From assembly GCA_002083475.1 (NCBI GenBank), contig LWDI01000090.1:1-24555 (forward strand): DNA of 24,555 nucleotides, given 5' to 3'. The DNA comes from Proteobacteria bacterium SG_bin5 (lineage in GTDB: Bacteria > Pseudomonadota > Alphaproteobacteria > Sphingomonadales > Sphingomonadaceae). The position numbers and the translations under genes were made by a program. The notes beneath the pieces are model-generated. The model worked only from the letters and a program-made list of their open reading frames with translations. It did not search any database and was not told the DNA's origin. Shown here piece by piece: positions 1 to 7,528 of this stretch (positions are counted from its first letter, which is position 1; every line of letters begins with the position of its first letter).

Positions 1-582
1 CCCCCACCCGCGCCCTTGATCGGCGTCGCGCAGCCCGCCGCGCGCGCCTTCGCCACTCAGCTCGCCGCCGCCGTCCGTCGGCCCCGGCGCGAGGAAGAGC
101 TCGAGCCCGCCCCGCTCACCGCCCCCGCCGCCTCGGCCGGCGCCTCGCTCCGCCCCGCGCTCGACGCGCGGCTCGATCAGCGCCCGCTCGACATGCGGCG
201 CGAGGATTGGCCGCAGCGGCTGCTCGATCGGATCGAGGCGGTGCGCGATGCCGCCGACGCGGGTGACACGCGCATCCGGCTCGAACCCCAGGCGCTCGGC
301 AAGATCGACGTCCAGATCGCGCGCGACGGTGACACGCTCAACCTGCGCTTCGCCGCCGAGCAGCCGCAGACCCGCGCGCTGCTCGAAAACGCCCAGCCGC
401 GCCTCGCCGAACTCGCCGCCGAGCGCGGGCTGAAGCTCGGGCAGGCGCAGGTGAGCGGCGGCCAGGCCGGCGCCGATCAGGGCCAGCGCCCGCCGCGCCC
501 GCAGCCGGAGGCGCCGCGCGCTAACCATCTTGCAAGCGACCCCGGGGTAGAAGCGCGCGAGGTCGATCGCCGGTTGGCCTGA
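1..582 (+). CDS. fliK: Flagellar hook-length control protein FliK, C-terminal part (5' end outside window)
   Basis: The reading frame is open to the left edge of the window, so only the C-terminal part of about 193 residues is present. The stop codon is at 580-582. The segment RLEPQALGKIDVQIARDG followed by a stretch ending in TRALLENAQPRLAELAAERG fits the flagellar hook-length control C-terminal domain (Flg_hook). In FliK this domain contacts FlhB and switches the export gate from rod/hook to filament substrates. The N-terminal side is rich in Ala, Pro and Arg, as is usual for the poorly conserved ruler part. fliL follows 33 bp downstream on the same strand, and flhB, the partner, ends the same operon. 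A TTG at 16 is only an internal codon in my reading. Identity rests on the domain pattern plus operon position. Confidence 0.85.
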   Translation, partial: PPPAPLIGVAQPAARAFATQLAAAVRRPRREEELEPAPLTAPAASAGASLRPALDARLDQRPLDMRREDWPQRLLDRIEAVRDAADAGDTRIRLEPQALGKIDVQIARDGDTLNLRFAAEQPQTRALLENAQPRLAELAAERGLKLGQAQVSGGQAGADQGQRPPRPQPEAPRANHLASDPGVEAREVDRRLA

Positions 583-615
583 TCGACGGCGGCAAAAGCT
601 TGAGGAAGAAGCGCA

Positions 616-1221
616 ATGGCAAAGGCTGAAGAGGCGAAGACGGACAAGAAGAGCGGCGGCGGGATGATGGTGAAGATCCTGCTGCTCGTCATCGTGATTC
701 TACTGCTCGTGGGCGGCGGCGTCGCGGGGGGGCTTTATGCGATGGGCGTGTTCAGCCCCAAGGGCGAGGGCGAACATTTCGAAGCGCCCCGGCTCGTCCC
801 CAAATCCGAACAGAAGCGCGCGGGCGGCGGCGAGGGCGGCCATGGCGGCGGCGGCGGCGGCGGCAGCGGCAGCGGCGCGCCGCTGGGCGCGGGCGGCGAC
901 AAATATGCCAGCAATTACTATCAGATGGACAAGGAGTTCACCTCCAACCTTAAGGACAGCGTTCACTTCATCCAGGTCGGGCTCGCGGTCTCCACCCCTT
1001 ATGACGAGCGCGTGCTCGAGGGCCTCAAAACGCATGAGATCGCGGTGCGCTCGGCGATCCTACTCGCGCTCGGCGACACCACCGAGGAGGAGGTGTTCAC
1101 CTCCGAGGGCAAGAGCCGGCTGCAGGCCCGGCTGGTGAAGGCGATCAACGCCGTGCTGAAGCAAAAGGAAGGCTTTGGCGGCATTAGTAACGCTTACTTT
1201 ACCAATTTTGTCGTTCAGTAG
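616..1221 (+). CDS. fliL: Flagellar basal body-associated protein FliL
   Basis: The product has 201 residues. It has a short charged cytoplasmic N-terminus, one strong membrane segment at about residues 17-43, then a Gly-rich linker at about residues 74-95, and a periplasmic domain. FliL is an inner-membrane protein that sits around the stator and MS ring and modulates stator-dependent torque. The periplasmic part contains YYQMDKEFTSNLKDS and a long helix-rich C-terminus ending in YFTNFVVQ, as expected for the family. The ATG at 616 is preceded by a purine-rich ribosome-binding region (gaggaagaagcgca). The Gly-rich linker is longer and more repetitive than usual and is encoded by a GGC run that could slip during replication. 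fliM starts a few bases after the stop. Confidence 0.9.
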   Translation: MAKAEEAKTDKKSGGGMMVKILLLVIVILLLVGGGVAGGLYAMGVFSPKGEGEHFEAPRLVPKSEQKRAGGGEGGHGGGGGGGSGSGAPLGAGGDKYASNYYQMDKEFTSNLKDSVHFIQVGLAVSTPYDERVLEGLKTHEIAVRSAILLALGDTTEEEVFTSEGKSRLQARLVKAINAVLKQKEGFGGISNAYFTNFVVQ

Positions 1222-1248
1222 CGATGCATGGTTAACGGGGCTTCAGAG

Positions 1249-2178
1249 ATGACCGAAGGGGTCGAGCGGCGCGAACGGGGGCGCGCGGGGGCGGCGCATG
1301 CCGCGCTGCTCGGCAGCCAGTCGCTCAACCCGTTCGGCGATCTCCACACGCTCCAGCATCTCTCGGCCTTGTTCGCGCGCGCGATGCGCGGCGTGTTCGA
1401 GCCGATGCTGCGCCGTGAACTGCGTGTCTGGGCCGAGCCGCTCGTGGTCGAGCGCTTTGCCGCTTATCGCGCCGAGCGGCCCGAGACGCTCACCGCCTGG
1501 CTGCCGCTCAAAATGTCGCCGACGCCCGGCCAGGCGCTGATGATCATCGACGGCAAATTCGTGCTCGAACTGCTCGATCTGTTCTTCGGCGGGCGCGGCG
1601 AGGCGCCGACGCCGCTGCCCGGCGAATTCTCGCCCGCCGCCGATGCGATGATCGCACGGATCGGCGCGCTGCTCGCCAAGCCGCTCCACCAGGCGTGGGA
1701 GCCGCTCGCGCGGATCACTTTCACCCCCGGCAGCGCCGAGGCGACGCCGATGCTGATCGCGGGCTTCGACGTCGAGGAGCCGGTGGTCGTCACGCGTTTC
1801 GGCATCGCCAGCGGCGCGGGCAAGCCGACTTATCTCGACATTCTCTACCCCGTCGTCGCGCTGAAGCCGCACGCGCCGCAGCTGACCGGCAAGGTCCATG
1901 CGCGCTCGGCCGCGCCCGACCAGGCCTGGCGCCAAGCGCTGACCCGCGCGGCGATGGGGGTGCATTTCAAGGTCCGCTCGGTGCTCGCCGAGCCGGTGAT
2001 CCCGCTCGCCCAGCTGATGGCGCTGAAGGAAGGCGATGTGATCCCGATCAACTTCGGCACCGATGTGCCGGTGATGGTGGGCGATGATCGGCTCGGGCTG
2101 GGCACGGTCGGCACCGCGAACGGGCGCGCGGCGATCCGGCTCAGCAAATTGGATCGCAAGGACGAGGGGGATTTATGA
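1249..2178 (+). CDS. fliM: Flagellar motor switch protein FliM
   Basis: This is a switch-complex protein that sits between FliG and FliN in the C ring. The product has about 309 residues from the ATG at 1249; another in-frame ATG at 1228 would add seven residues (MVNGASE). I prefer 1249 because a GGGG stretch lies about 8 bp upstream, while 1228 has no evident ribosome-binding site. The middle part shows the FliM core: LNPFGDLHTLQHLSALF, LKMSPTPGQALMIIDGKF, DLFFGGRGE. The C-terminal 80 residues form a SpoA-type domain (VRSVLAEPVIPLAQLMALKEGDVIPI). The usual N-terminal CheY-P-binding peptide (LSQxEIDALL-like) is not visible: the first 30 residues are Arg/Ala/Gly-rich instead. The stop overlaps the fliN start (ATGA), indicating coupled translation. 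Confidence 0.9.
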   Translation: MTEGVERRERGRAGAAHAALLGSQSLNPFGDLHTLQHLSALFARAMRGVFEPMLRRELRVWAEPLVVERFAAYRAERPETLTAWLPLKMSPTPGQALMIIDGKFVLELLDLFFGGRGEAPTPLPGEFSPAADAMIARIGALLAKPLHQAWEPLARITFTPGSAEATPMLIAGFDVEEPVVVTRFGIASGAGKPTYLDILYPVVALKPHAPQLTGKVHARSAAPDQAWRQALTRAAMGVHFKVRSVLAEPVIPLAQLMALKEGDVIPINFGTDVPVMVGDDRLGLGTVGTANGRAAIRLSKLDRKDEGDL

Positions 2179-2468
2179 ACGACATGACCGGCCAATTCCC
2201 GGTCGACGGGGCGGTGGCGGCGAATTTCCGGCTGCTGCAGGACGTGGACGTGAAGCTGACGGTCGAGATCGGCTCGACCAGCCTCACGCTGCGCGAACTG
2301 CTGGCGCTGGGCGAATCGAGCGTGATCGAGCTCGACCGCGCCGCGAACGACCTGCTCGACGTATTCGTCAACGGCACGCTGATCGGCCGCGGCGAAGTGG
2401 TGACGGTAGGCGAGCGCTTCGGCGTGCGCATGACCGAGCTGATCGCGCCGGACAAGCGCGGGCGGTGA
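2175..2468 (+). CDS. fliN: Flagellar motor switch protein FliN
   Basis: The product is a 97-residue C-ring subunit consisting almost entirely of one SpoA (surface presentation of antigens) domain. The pattern is typical: LQDVDVKLTVEIGSTSLTLR, then LLALGESSVIELDR, then LDVFVNGTLIGRGEVVTVG, then FGVRMTEL. FliN forms the lower rim of the C ring with FliM and also helps deliver export cargo. The start overlaps the fliM stop by four bases (ATGA), so translation is probably coupled. The N-terminal extension before the domain is only about 20 residues, shorter than in enterobacterial FliN. It is followed by a 266-bp gap that holds a REPIN-like element, the only large gap in the operon. Confidence 0.93.
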   Translation: MNDMTGQFPVDGAVAANFRLLQDVDVKLTVEIGSTSLTLRELLALGESSVIELDRAANDLLDVFVNGTLIGRGEVVTVGERFGVRMTELIAPDKRGR

Positions 2469-2475
2469 AAAAAGG

Positions 2476-2608
2476 CCCTCACCCAACCCTCTCCCGCCAG
2501 CGGGAGAGGGCTTTGGGCGAAGGGATAGGCCAGCCCTCGACCAGTTGAGGGTGACGCTGAAGGCGAGAATTAGCCCTCTCCCGCGTGCGGGAGAGGGTTG
2601 GGTGAGGG
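2476..2608. repeat. REPIN-like inverted repeat inside the flagellar operon
   Basis: Two 36-bp arms at 2476-2511 and 2573-2608 are inverted copies of each other with 34 of 36 bases matching. Each arm holds its own hairpin; the left one pairs CCCTCTCCCG with CGGGAGAGGG around a 4-base loop. The arms are separated by about 60 bp, which contains a weaker dyad (CCCTC...GAGGG). Two inverted REP units around a short spacer are the definition of a REPIN. The element lies between fliN and fliO on a transcript that must be read through. No run of T follows, so it does not look like a classical rho-independent terminator. Confidence 0.85.
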
Positions 2609-2674
2609 GGGGACGGGCGCGACGCTGGAAGCGCCTCTGCCCCGCCAAGACGACAACAAGAACACCAGAACGGC

Positions 2675-2691
2675 GCCGGGCACCGCCCGGC
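2675..2691. repeat. Small perfect hairpin upstream of fliO
   Basis: GCCGGGC and GCCCGGC pair perfectly around a 3-base loop (acc), 44 bp before the fliO start. No T-run follows. It could tune mRNA stability or translation of fliO; no function can be shown from sequence. Confidence 0.4.
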
Positions 2692-2734
2692 ACGAAGGTT
2701 GCTTTGCGAACTGCGGACTTGGGGGAATGCCGCG

Positions 2735-2989
2735 ATGATGTGGGACTATATTCTAAAGCTGGTGGTGCTGCTGCCGCTGGTGTGCGGGCTGATGATCGGC
2801 TCGCTCTATCTTTGGCGCCGGCTCGAGAGCCGCTTGCCCGGGCAGCAGGGCGAGCGCCGGATCAAGCTGCGCGAAACGATGATTCTGGGGCCGGGCCTGA
2901 AGCTCGCGGTGATCGAGTTCGACGGGCGCAGCCTGCTCGTCTCGGTCGCGCGCACCGGCGTCACCTTGGTCGAACGGGGGGACGCATGA
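2735..2989 (+). CDS. fliO: Flagellar biosynthesis protein FliO
   Basis: The product is a small 84-residue membrane protein that assists assembly of the FliP ring in the export gate. One hydrophobic segment (about residues 7-26, KLVVLLPLVCGLMIGSLYLW) is followed by a soluble domain with IKLRETMILGPGLKLAVIEF and GRSLLVSVARTGVTLV, the usual FliO pattern of a beta-rich cytoplasmic tail. The ATG at 2735 has a GGGGGA motif 8-9 bp upstream. An earlier TTG at 2699 in the same frame has no such signal. The stop overlaps the fliP start (ATGA at 2986). FliO is poorly conserved, so position between fliN and fliP is an important part of the call. Confidence 0.85.
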   Translation: MMWDYILKLVVLLPLVCGLMIGSLYLWRRLESRLPGQQGERRIKLRETMILGPGLKLAVIEFDGRSLLVSVARTGVTLVERGDA

Positions 2990-3885
2990 GCCCCAACGTC
3001 CGCCGCCTGGGCTCCGGGCCCAGCCTGTTCCGCGAAACCCGCCGCCGCCCGGTCGCCGCCGCTCGACGTCGCTCGGGGCGCACCGATCATGCGATGCGCG
3101 CCGTCTTCGCCCTGCTCGCGATCGCGCTGCTCCTGATCGTCGCCGCCCCCGCTTTCGCGCAGACCGCCCCCGCGATTACCCCGCCCGCCCCGGCGCAGCC
3201 CGGCGTCGGCGACGCGATCGACCGCGCGCTCGGCGATTTGGGCGGCGGCAACGCGCCGCTTTCGCTCAGCTTGCAGATCCTCATCATCATGGGGCTGCTC
3301 TCGATCCTGCCCGGCATCATCCTGATGATGACGAGCTTCACCCGGATCATCATCGTGCTCTCGCTGCTCCGCCAGGCGCTCGGGCTGCAACAGACCCCGC
3401 CCAACCAGGTGCTGATCGGGCTGTCGCTGTTCCTGTCCTTCTTCGTGATGGCCCCCACGCTCGATCGCATGAACCGCGAGGCGATCACGCCCTATGCCAA
3501 TGGCCAGATCGGCGCGACGCAGATGATCCAGCAAGCCGGCGCGCCGCTGCACAGCTTCATGATGCGCCAGACGCGCAAGACCGACATCAAGCTGTTCGCC
3601 GACATGGCCAAATCCGGCCCCTATAAGGCGACCACCGAAGTCCCCTATTCGGTGCTGCTCCCCGCTTTCGTCACCAGCGAACTCAAGACCGCGTTCCAGA
3701 TCGGCTTTTTGATCTTCCTGCCCTTTCTGGTGCTCGATCTGATCGTGGCGACGGTGTTGATGTCGCTCGGCATGATGATGGTGTCCCCCACGATCATCGC
3801 GCTCCCCTTCAAGCTGCTGTTGTTCGTGCTGGTCGATGGCTGGGCGCTGACGATGGGCAGCCTCGCCGCCAGTTTCATGAGGTGA
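2986..3885 (+). CDS. fliP: Flagellar export gate protein FliP
   Basis: FliP forms the pentameric core of the flagellar type III export channel. The product has 299 residues. Conserved family blocks are clear: ILIIMGLLSILPGIILMMTS, TRIIIVLSLLRQALGLQQTP, NQVLIGLSLFLSFFVMAPTL, and near the end VSPTIIALPFKLLLFVLVDG. The start at 2986 is chosen because it overlaps the fliO stop and has GGGGGGA just upstream. It adds an Arg-rich stretch of 36 residues before a second in-frame ATG at 3094, which begins a standard cleavable signal peptide (MRAVFALLAIALLLIVAAPAFA). The mature protein is the same either way. fliQ begins 4 bp after the stop. Confidence 0.93.
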   Translation: MSPNVRRLGSGPSLFRETRRRPVAAARRRSGRTDHAMRAVFALLAIALLLIVAAPAFAQTAPAITPPAPAQPGVGDAIDRALGDLGGGNAPLSLSLQILIIMGLLSILPGIILMMTSFTRIIIVLSLLRQALGLQQTPPNQVLIGLSLFLSFFVMAPTLDRMNREAITPYANGQIGATQMIQQAGAPLHSFMMRQTRKTDIKLFADMAKSGPYKATTEVPYSVLLPAFVTSELKTAFQIGFLIFLPFLVLDLIVATVLMSLGMMMVSPTIIALPFKLLLFVLVDGWALTMGSLAASFMR

Positions 3886-3889
3886 TGCG

Positions 3890-4159
3890 ATGGACGCGAG
3901 CTACTTCCTCTCGGTCGCGAACCAGGCCCTATGGGTGCTGGCGCTCGCCGCCGCGCCGATCCTGATCCCGGCGCTGGTCGCGGGGCTCATCCTGGGGATG
4001 ATCCAGGCGGCGACCTCGATCAACGAACAGACGCTGAGCTTCGTCCCCAAGCTCGCCGTGGTCGGCGTGTCGCTGGTGATCTTCGGGAGCCTGATCTTCG
4101 GGCTGCTGAGCGATTTCACCATCGGCATTTTCGAACGCATTCCCGATCTGGTGAAATAG
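3890..4159 (+). CDS. fliQ: Flagellar export gate protein FliQ
   Basis: The product has 89 residues with two long hydrophobic hairpin helices (about residues 12-38 and 54-75). FliQ sits on the outside of the FliP-FliR assembly, four copies per gate. The segment GLILGMIQAATSINEQTLSF is the conserved FliQ core (the family pattern is G...QA.TQI.EQTLSF). The length matches the family. It starts 4 bp after fliP and ends 2 bp before fliR, so the three export-gate subunits are translated from adjacent, nearly touching frames. Confidence 0.95.
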   Translation: MDASYFLSVANQALWVLALAAAPILIPALVAGLILGMIQAATSINEQTLSFVPKLAVVGVSLVIFGSLIFGLLSDFTIGIFERIPDLVK

Positions 4160-4161
4160 CG

Positions 4162-4935
4162 ATGCTCGGCTTCGGCCTGTCGATCGAGCCGCAGCTTTGG
4201 GCGCTGATCTTCGTGATGGTGCGCATCGGCGCGGCGTTCACGGCGGCGCCGATCTTCGGCGCGGCGCCGGTGCCGCTGCCGGTGCGGATCACGCTGTCGG
4301 GCGCGATCGCGGTGCTGATCTTGGGCACGCACGAGATCGTGCCGCCGCCGCAGATTTTCGCGGTGACGACTTTCCTGATGGTCGCCGCCGAAGCGCTGGT
4401 GGGGCTGGCGATCGGCTTCGTGCTGCAAATCGCGTTCGCCGCCCCCCTGGTCGCGGGCGAATTGATCGGCAATTCGATGGGGATCGGCTTCGCCTCGGCG
4501 ATCGATCCGCAGAACGGGCGCTCCTCGCCCGCGCTCGGCCAGTTCCTGATGGTGCTGCTGACGCTGTTGTTCCTGTCGGTGAACGGGCACCTCATCCTGG
4601 TCGATACGCTGGCGCGCAGTTACGACGCGCTGCCGCCAGGCCGCGCCTGGCTCGCACCCGAGCAATTGCGCGACATCGCCTTTTTCGGCGGCTATATCTT
4701 CGCCGCCGGCTTCCTCCTCGCGCTGCCGGTGGGATTTCTGCTGCTCTGCCTCAACCTCATCGTCGGCATGTTGTCGCGCTCGGCGCCGGCGCTCAATCTG
4801 TTCGCGGTCGGCTTGCCGGTGAGCTTGGCGGTGGGCGTGCTCGCGCTCGCGATCAGCTTTCCGGCGATGGGTGATTATATGATCGTGATCGTGCGCGAAG
4901 GGCTCGCCGCGTCCGCCAAGCTGGTGCTGGGCTGA
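4162..4935 (+). CDS. fliR: Flagellar export gate protein FliR
   Basis: The product has 257 residues with several hydrophobic segments spread over the whole length, as expected for FliR, the single-copy subunit that closes the FliP ring. Family-like stretches include RIGAAFTAAPIFGAAPVPLP, VAGELIGNSMGIGFASAIDP, and NLIVGMLSRSAPALNLFAVG. The ATG at 4162 follows the fliQ stop by 2 bp. The stop codon and the flhB start share bases (TGATG at 4933-4937), so reinitiation is likely. Nothing unusual in length or composition. Confidence 0.95.
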   Translation: MLGFGLSIEPQLWALIFVMVRIGAAFTAAPIFGAAPVPLPVRITLSGAIAVLILGTHEIVPPPQIFAVTTFLMVAAEALVGLAIGFVLQIAFAAPLVAGELIGNSMGIGFASAIDPQNGRSSPALGQFLMVLLTLLFLSVNGHLILVDTLARSYDALPPGRAWLAPEQLRDIAFFGGYIFAAGFLLALPVGFLLLCLNLIVGMLSRSAPALNLFAVGLPVSLAVGVLALAISFPAMGDYMIVIVREGLAASAKLVLG

Positions 4936-6062
4936 TGGCCGAGCAGGAAGGCGACAAGACAGAAAGCCCGACAGCCAAGCGGCGCCAAGACGCCGCCAAA
5001 GAGGGCAATATCCTGCGCAGCCGCGATTTCGCGACCGCGCTCACCGTGCTCGCCGGCTGCGCCTGGATCGCGTTGTTCGGGCCGCAATTGTTCGATGCCT
5101 GCCGCAGCCTGATGCGCGCGTCGCTCAGCTTCGGCGCGGCCGATGTCGCCGATTTCCAGCCCTTGCGCCCGCTCGCCGCCGCCGGCTGGCAGCTCGCGCC
5201 GGCGATGATCGCCTTGTTCGCGATCTCGATCGTGGCGGCGATCGCGAGCCAGGCGGGGCTCGGCTCGCTCAGCTTCAATTCGAGCCTGCTCGCCCCCAAG
5301 GCCAATCGGCTCGATCCGATGGCGGGGATCAAGCGCATCTTCGGCCCCTCGGGCTGGATCGAGCTCGGCAAGTCGCTGCTGAAAGTGCTGCTGCTCGGCG
5401 CGATCGGCTGGTACGTGCTGCGCTCGATCGACAAGCAATCGGTCGGCCTGGTTTCGACCGACGTCCGCCAGAGCGTCGCGAGCCTGGGGACGATGCTGGT
5501 GCAAGTGCTGTTCGCGATGGCGGGCGGGCTGGTGCTGATCGCGCTGATCGACGTGCCGCTGCAGCTGTTCCAGCTGATGAACAAGCTGCGCATGACCAAG
5601 CAGGAAGTGAAGGACGAGCATAAGGAAACCGAGGGCAATCCCGAGGCCAAGGGCGCCCAGCGCGCGCGGATGCACGCGATGGCCAAGCGCAACATGAAGA
5701 AAGCGGTGGCGAGCGCGCAGGTGGTGCTCACCAACCCGACGCACTTCGCGGTCGCGCTACGCTATGAACGCGGCCAGGATCAGGTGCCGGTGGTGGTGGC
5801 GAAGGGCCGCGGCGTCACCGCGCTCGCGATCCGCGAACTGGCGGCGGAGAATGACGTGCCGTGCCTCGAATATCCGATGCTCGCCCGCGCGGTCTATTAC
5901 ACCGCGCGCGAGGGGCAGGAGATTCGCGACGATCTCTATCAGGCGGTCGCGACCGTGCTCGCCTTCGTCTTCGGCCTCAACGCTCAGGCCGCGCCGCCCA
6001 AGATCGACGTGCCGCCGACCGCGCGCTTCGACGAGAATGGGCAGAAGCTTGCGCGAGGGTGA
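4935..6062 (+). CDS. flhB: Flagellar export specificity switch protein FlhB
   Basis: The product has 375 residues. The N-terminal block ESPTAKRRQDAAKEGNILRS is the FlhB/YscU family signature. Four membrane segments lie within about residues 30-215, followed by a cytoplasmic domain. The autocleavage motif NPTH is present at residues 267-270 in VVLTNPTHFAVALRYERG. Cleavage between N and P lets FlhB respond to FliK and change substrate class. The C-terminus after about residue 350 is a short Pro-rich tail. It overlaps fliR and ends the flagellar run; the next gene, a TonB-like protein, has its own strong ribosome-binding site after a 116-bp gap. Confidence 0.96.
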   Translation: MAEQEGDKTESPTAKRRQDAAKEGNILRSRDFATALTVLAGCAWIALFGPQLFDACRSLMRASLSFGAADVADFQPLRPLAAAGWQLAPAMIALFAISIVAAIASQAGLGSLSFNSSLLAPKANRLDPMAGIKRIFGPSGWIELGKSLLKVLLLGAIGWYVLRSIDKQSVGLVSTDVRQSVASLGTMLVQVLFAMAGGLVLIALIDVPLQLFQLMNKLRMTKQEVKDEHKETEGNPEAKGAQRARMHAMAKRNMKKAVASAQVVLTNPTHFAVALRYERGQDQVPVVVAKGRGVTALAIRELAAENDVPCLEYPMLARAVYYTAREGQEIRDDLYQAVATVLAFVFGLNAQAAPPKIDVPPTARFDENGQKLARG

Positions 6063-6178
6063 CGAGTCTACGTAATGAACGACCAGTTGCAGGGCTTCCG
6101 ACGATAACAATCTTGCGCGACCGTCACAATAATGTAACATCCTTTCAGCCGCGACTCACGGCGGCGAAAGGAGAGAGC

Positions 6179-6853
6179 ATGGCCTACACATCCGGCCCCG
6201 CGATCCGCCCCGAAGGGCTCGGCCTGGCGGCGGGCACGACGCTGCTCGCGTTGAGCGCGATCTGGCTCGCCGCGCCCAACATCGTCGCGAGCTTGCCCAA
6301 GCCGACGACGCTCGTGCTTTACCCTGTCGCCGATCCGCCGCCCCCGCCGCCGCCGGAGAAGCATATCGATCCCAAGCCCGCGCGAGAAACCGCGCGCGAA
6401 ACCGCGCCGCCGCTGGTCGACCCGGTGATCGACACGCTCAGCAAGCCGACCGAAATCGCGCTCGCCGAGCCGAGGTTCGAGCCGGTCACGCCGCTGGGGC
6501 CCATCGGCGCGGGTACCGACGGCGGCGGCGCGGCGACGGTCGAGGCCAAGCCCAAGCCGCCGCTGCTCGTGCCGCCGATGGTCGACCCGCGCTATGCGGC
6601 GAGCTTCCAGCCCGATTATCCGGCGGGCGAAATCCGGCTCGAGCGCGAGGGCGTGGTGATCGTTGGGGTGCTGATCGGCACCGACGGGCGGGTGAAAGCG
6701 CTCGAACCGGTGAGCGCCACCAGCGAGGAGTTCCTTGCCGCCACCCGCCGCCGCGCCTTCACCGCCTGGCGCTTCAAGCCCGCGACGCGCGACGGCGTGG
6801 CTTATGAGGAATGGAAGCAGATGCGCGTCACCTTCACGCTCAAGGACGGGTGA
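6179..6853 (+). CDS. TonB-like energy transducer protein
   Basis: The product has 224 residues. It has an N-terminal membrane anchor (about residues 14-38), a Pro-rich run beginning PPPPPPPEKHIDPKP that would span the periplasm, and a C-terminal TonB-type domain from about residue 145. That domain shows YPAGEIRLEREGVVIVGVLI, GRVKALEPVSATSEEFLAAT and TAWRFKPATRDG. Such proteins pass proton-motive energy from ExbB/ExbD to TonB-dependent outer-membrane receptors, which are abundant in sphingomonads. The ATG at 6179 is preceded by AAAGGAGAG. There are no exbB/exbD or receptor genes next to it here, so the partner is unknown. Membership in the flagellar transcript is unlikely given the gap. Confidence 0.85.
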   Translation: MAYTSGPAIRPEGLGLAAGTTLLALSAIWLAAPNIVASLPKPTTLVLYPVADPPPPPPPEKHIDPKPARETARETAPPLVDPVIDTLSKPTEIALAEPRFEPVTPLGPIGAGTDGGGAATVEAKPKPPLLVPPMVDPRYAASFQPDYPAGEIRLEREGVVIVGVLIGTDGRVKALEPVSATSEEFLAATRRRAFTAWRFKPATRDGVAYEEWKQMRVTFTLKDG

Positions 6854-6880
6854 CGCGCTTCCACGGCAGGCGGTGTCGGC

Positions 6881-7423
6881 TCAGGCCGGCATCGCCGCCA
6901 CTGCTTCGCTGATCTCGGTCACCACCGCGAGCAGCGGCTGGGCGTCTTCGCATTTGCCGCCGCATTGATCGGCCATTGCCTTCATCTTGGCGAGCACCGC
7001 CTCGGCCTTGGGGCGATCGCCGAGCTTGGCATAGGTAACGCCCAGATCCTGCTGCGCGATCAGGAAATCGGGGACGAGTTTCACCGAGCGTTCCAGCATC
7101 CGCCGCGCGCCCTTCACATCGCCCGCGCGCAATCGCGCGGCACCCGCATAGTAATAGAGCACGCCCGGCTTGGAGCTATAGGGGATCACTTCTTCGAAGC
7201 CGCGCGCCGCTTCGCGATAATGGCCGTCCTCATAAGCGGCGAGCGCGGCGTCGTAGCGCTTTTGCGGATCGATCGCCGGGCCGGCGCTCGGCGTGCTCGA
7301 CGCCGAATAATCGCCGCCCCCGCCCGAAGGGTTGCAATTGGCGCGGGCGGTGGCGGGGAGCGTGGCGGCGGCGAGCCCGCCGGTGACGCTCAACAAGGCG
7401 ACGAGATTGATCGATTTGGACAT
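6881..7423 (-). CDS. Exported tetratricopeptide-repeat protein
   Basis: The product has 180 residues. The first 28 residues form a signal peptide (MSKSINLVALLSVTGGLAAA then TLPATARA, with cleavage probably before NC). After a Gly/Ser-rich spacer, from about residue 55, come two to three TPR-like helical repeats (RYDAALAAYEDGHYREAARG, VLYYYAGAARLRAGDVKGAR, LIAQQDLGVTYAKLGDRPKA). TPR proteins act as protein-binding scaffolds; no partner can be named. The mature part carries Cys residues near each end (NCNP and QCGGKCED), which may form disulfides. It is convergent with the TonB-like gene (28 bp between stops). The 105 bp upstream hold GGGGAA before the start and no recognised promoter. Confidence 0.75.
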   Translation of the reverse strand: MSKSINLVALLSVTGGLAAATLPATARANCNPSGGGGDYSASSTPSAGPAIDPQKRYDAALAAYEDGHYREAARGFEEVIPYSSKPGVLYYYAGAARLRAGDVKGARRMLERSVKLVPDFLIAQQDLGVTYAKLGDRPKAEAVLAKMKAMADQCGGKCEDAQPLLAVVTEISEAVAAMPA

Positions 7424-7528
7424 GGGCTGTTCCCCGAAAAAGAAAGGGGCGCGCGAAGCACCCGGATTGACGGCCCCAGCCTTCCCAGCCCTGGCGCCGC
7501 CACGTCTTCGCGCGAGCGAGGCGCGCGG

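Noticed and set aside
2476..2608. Rho-independent terminator after fliN
   Set aside because: No T-run follows either hairpin and the operon continues on the same strand.
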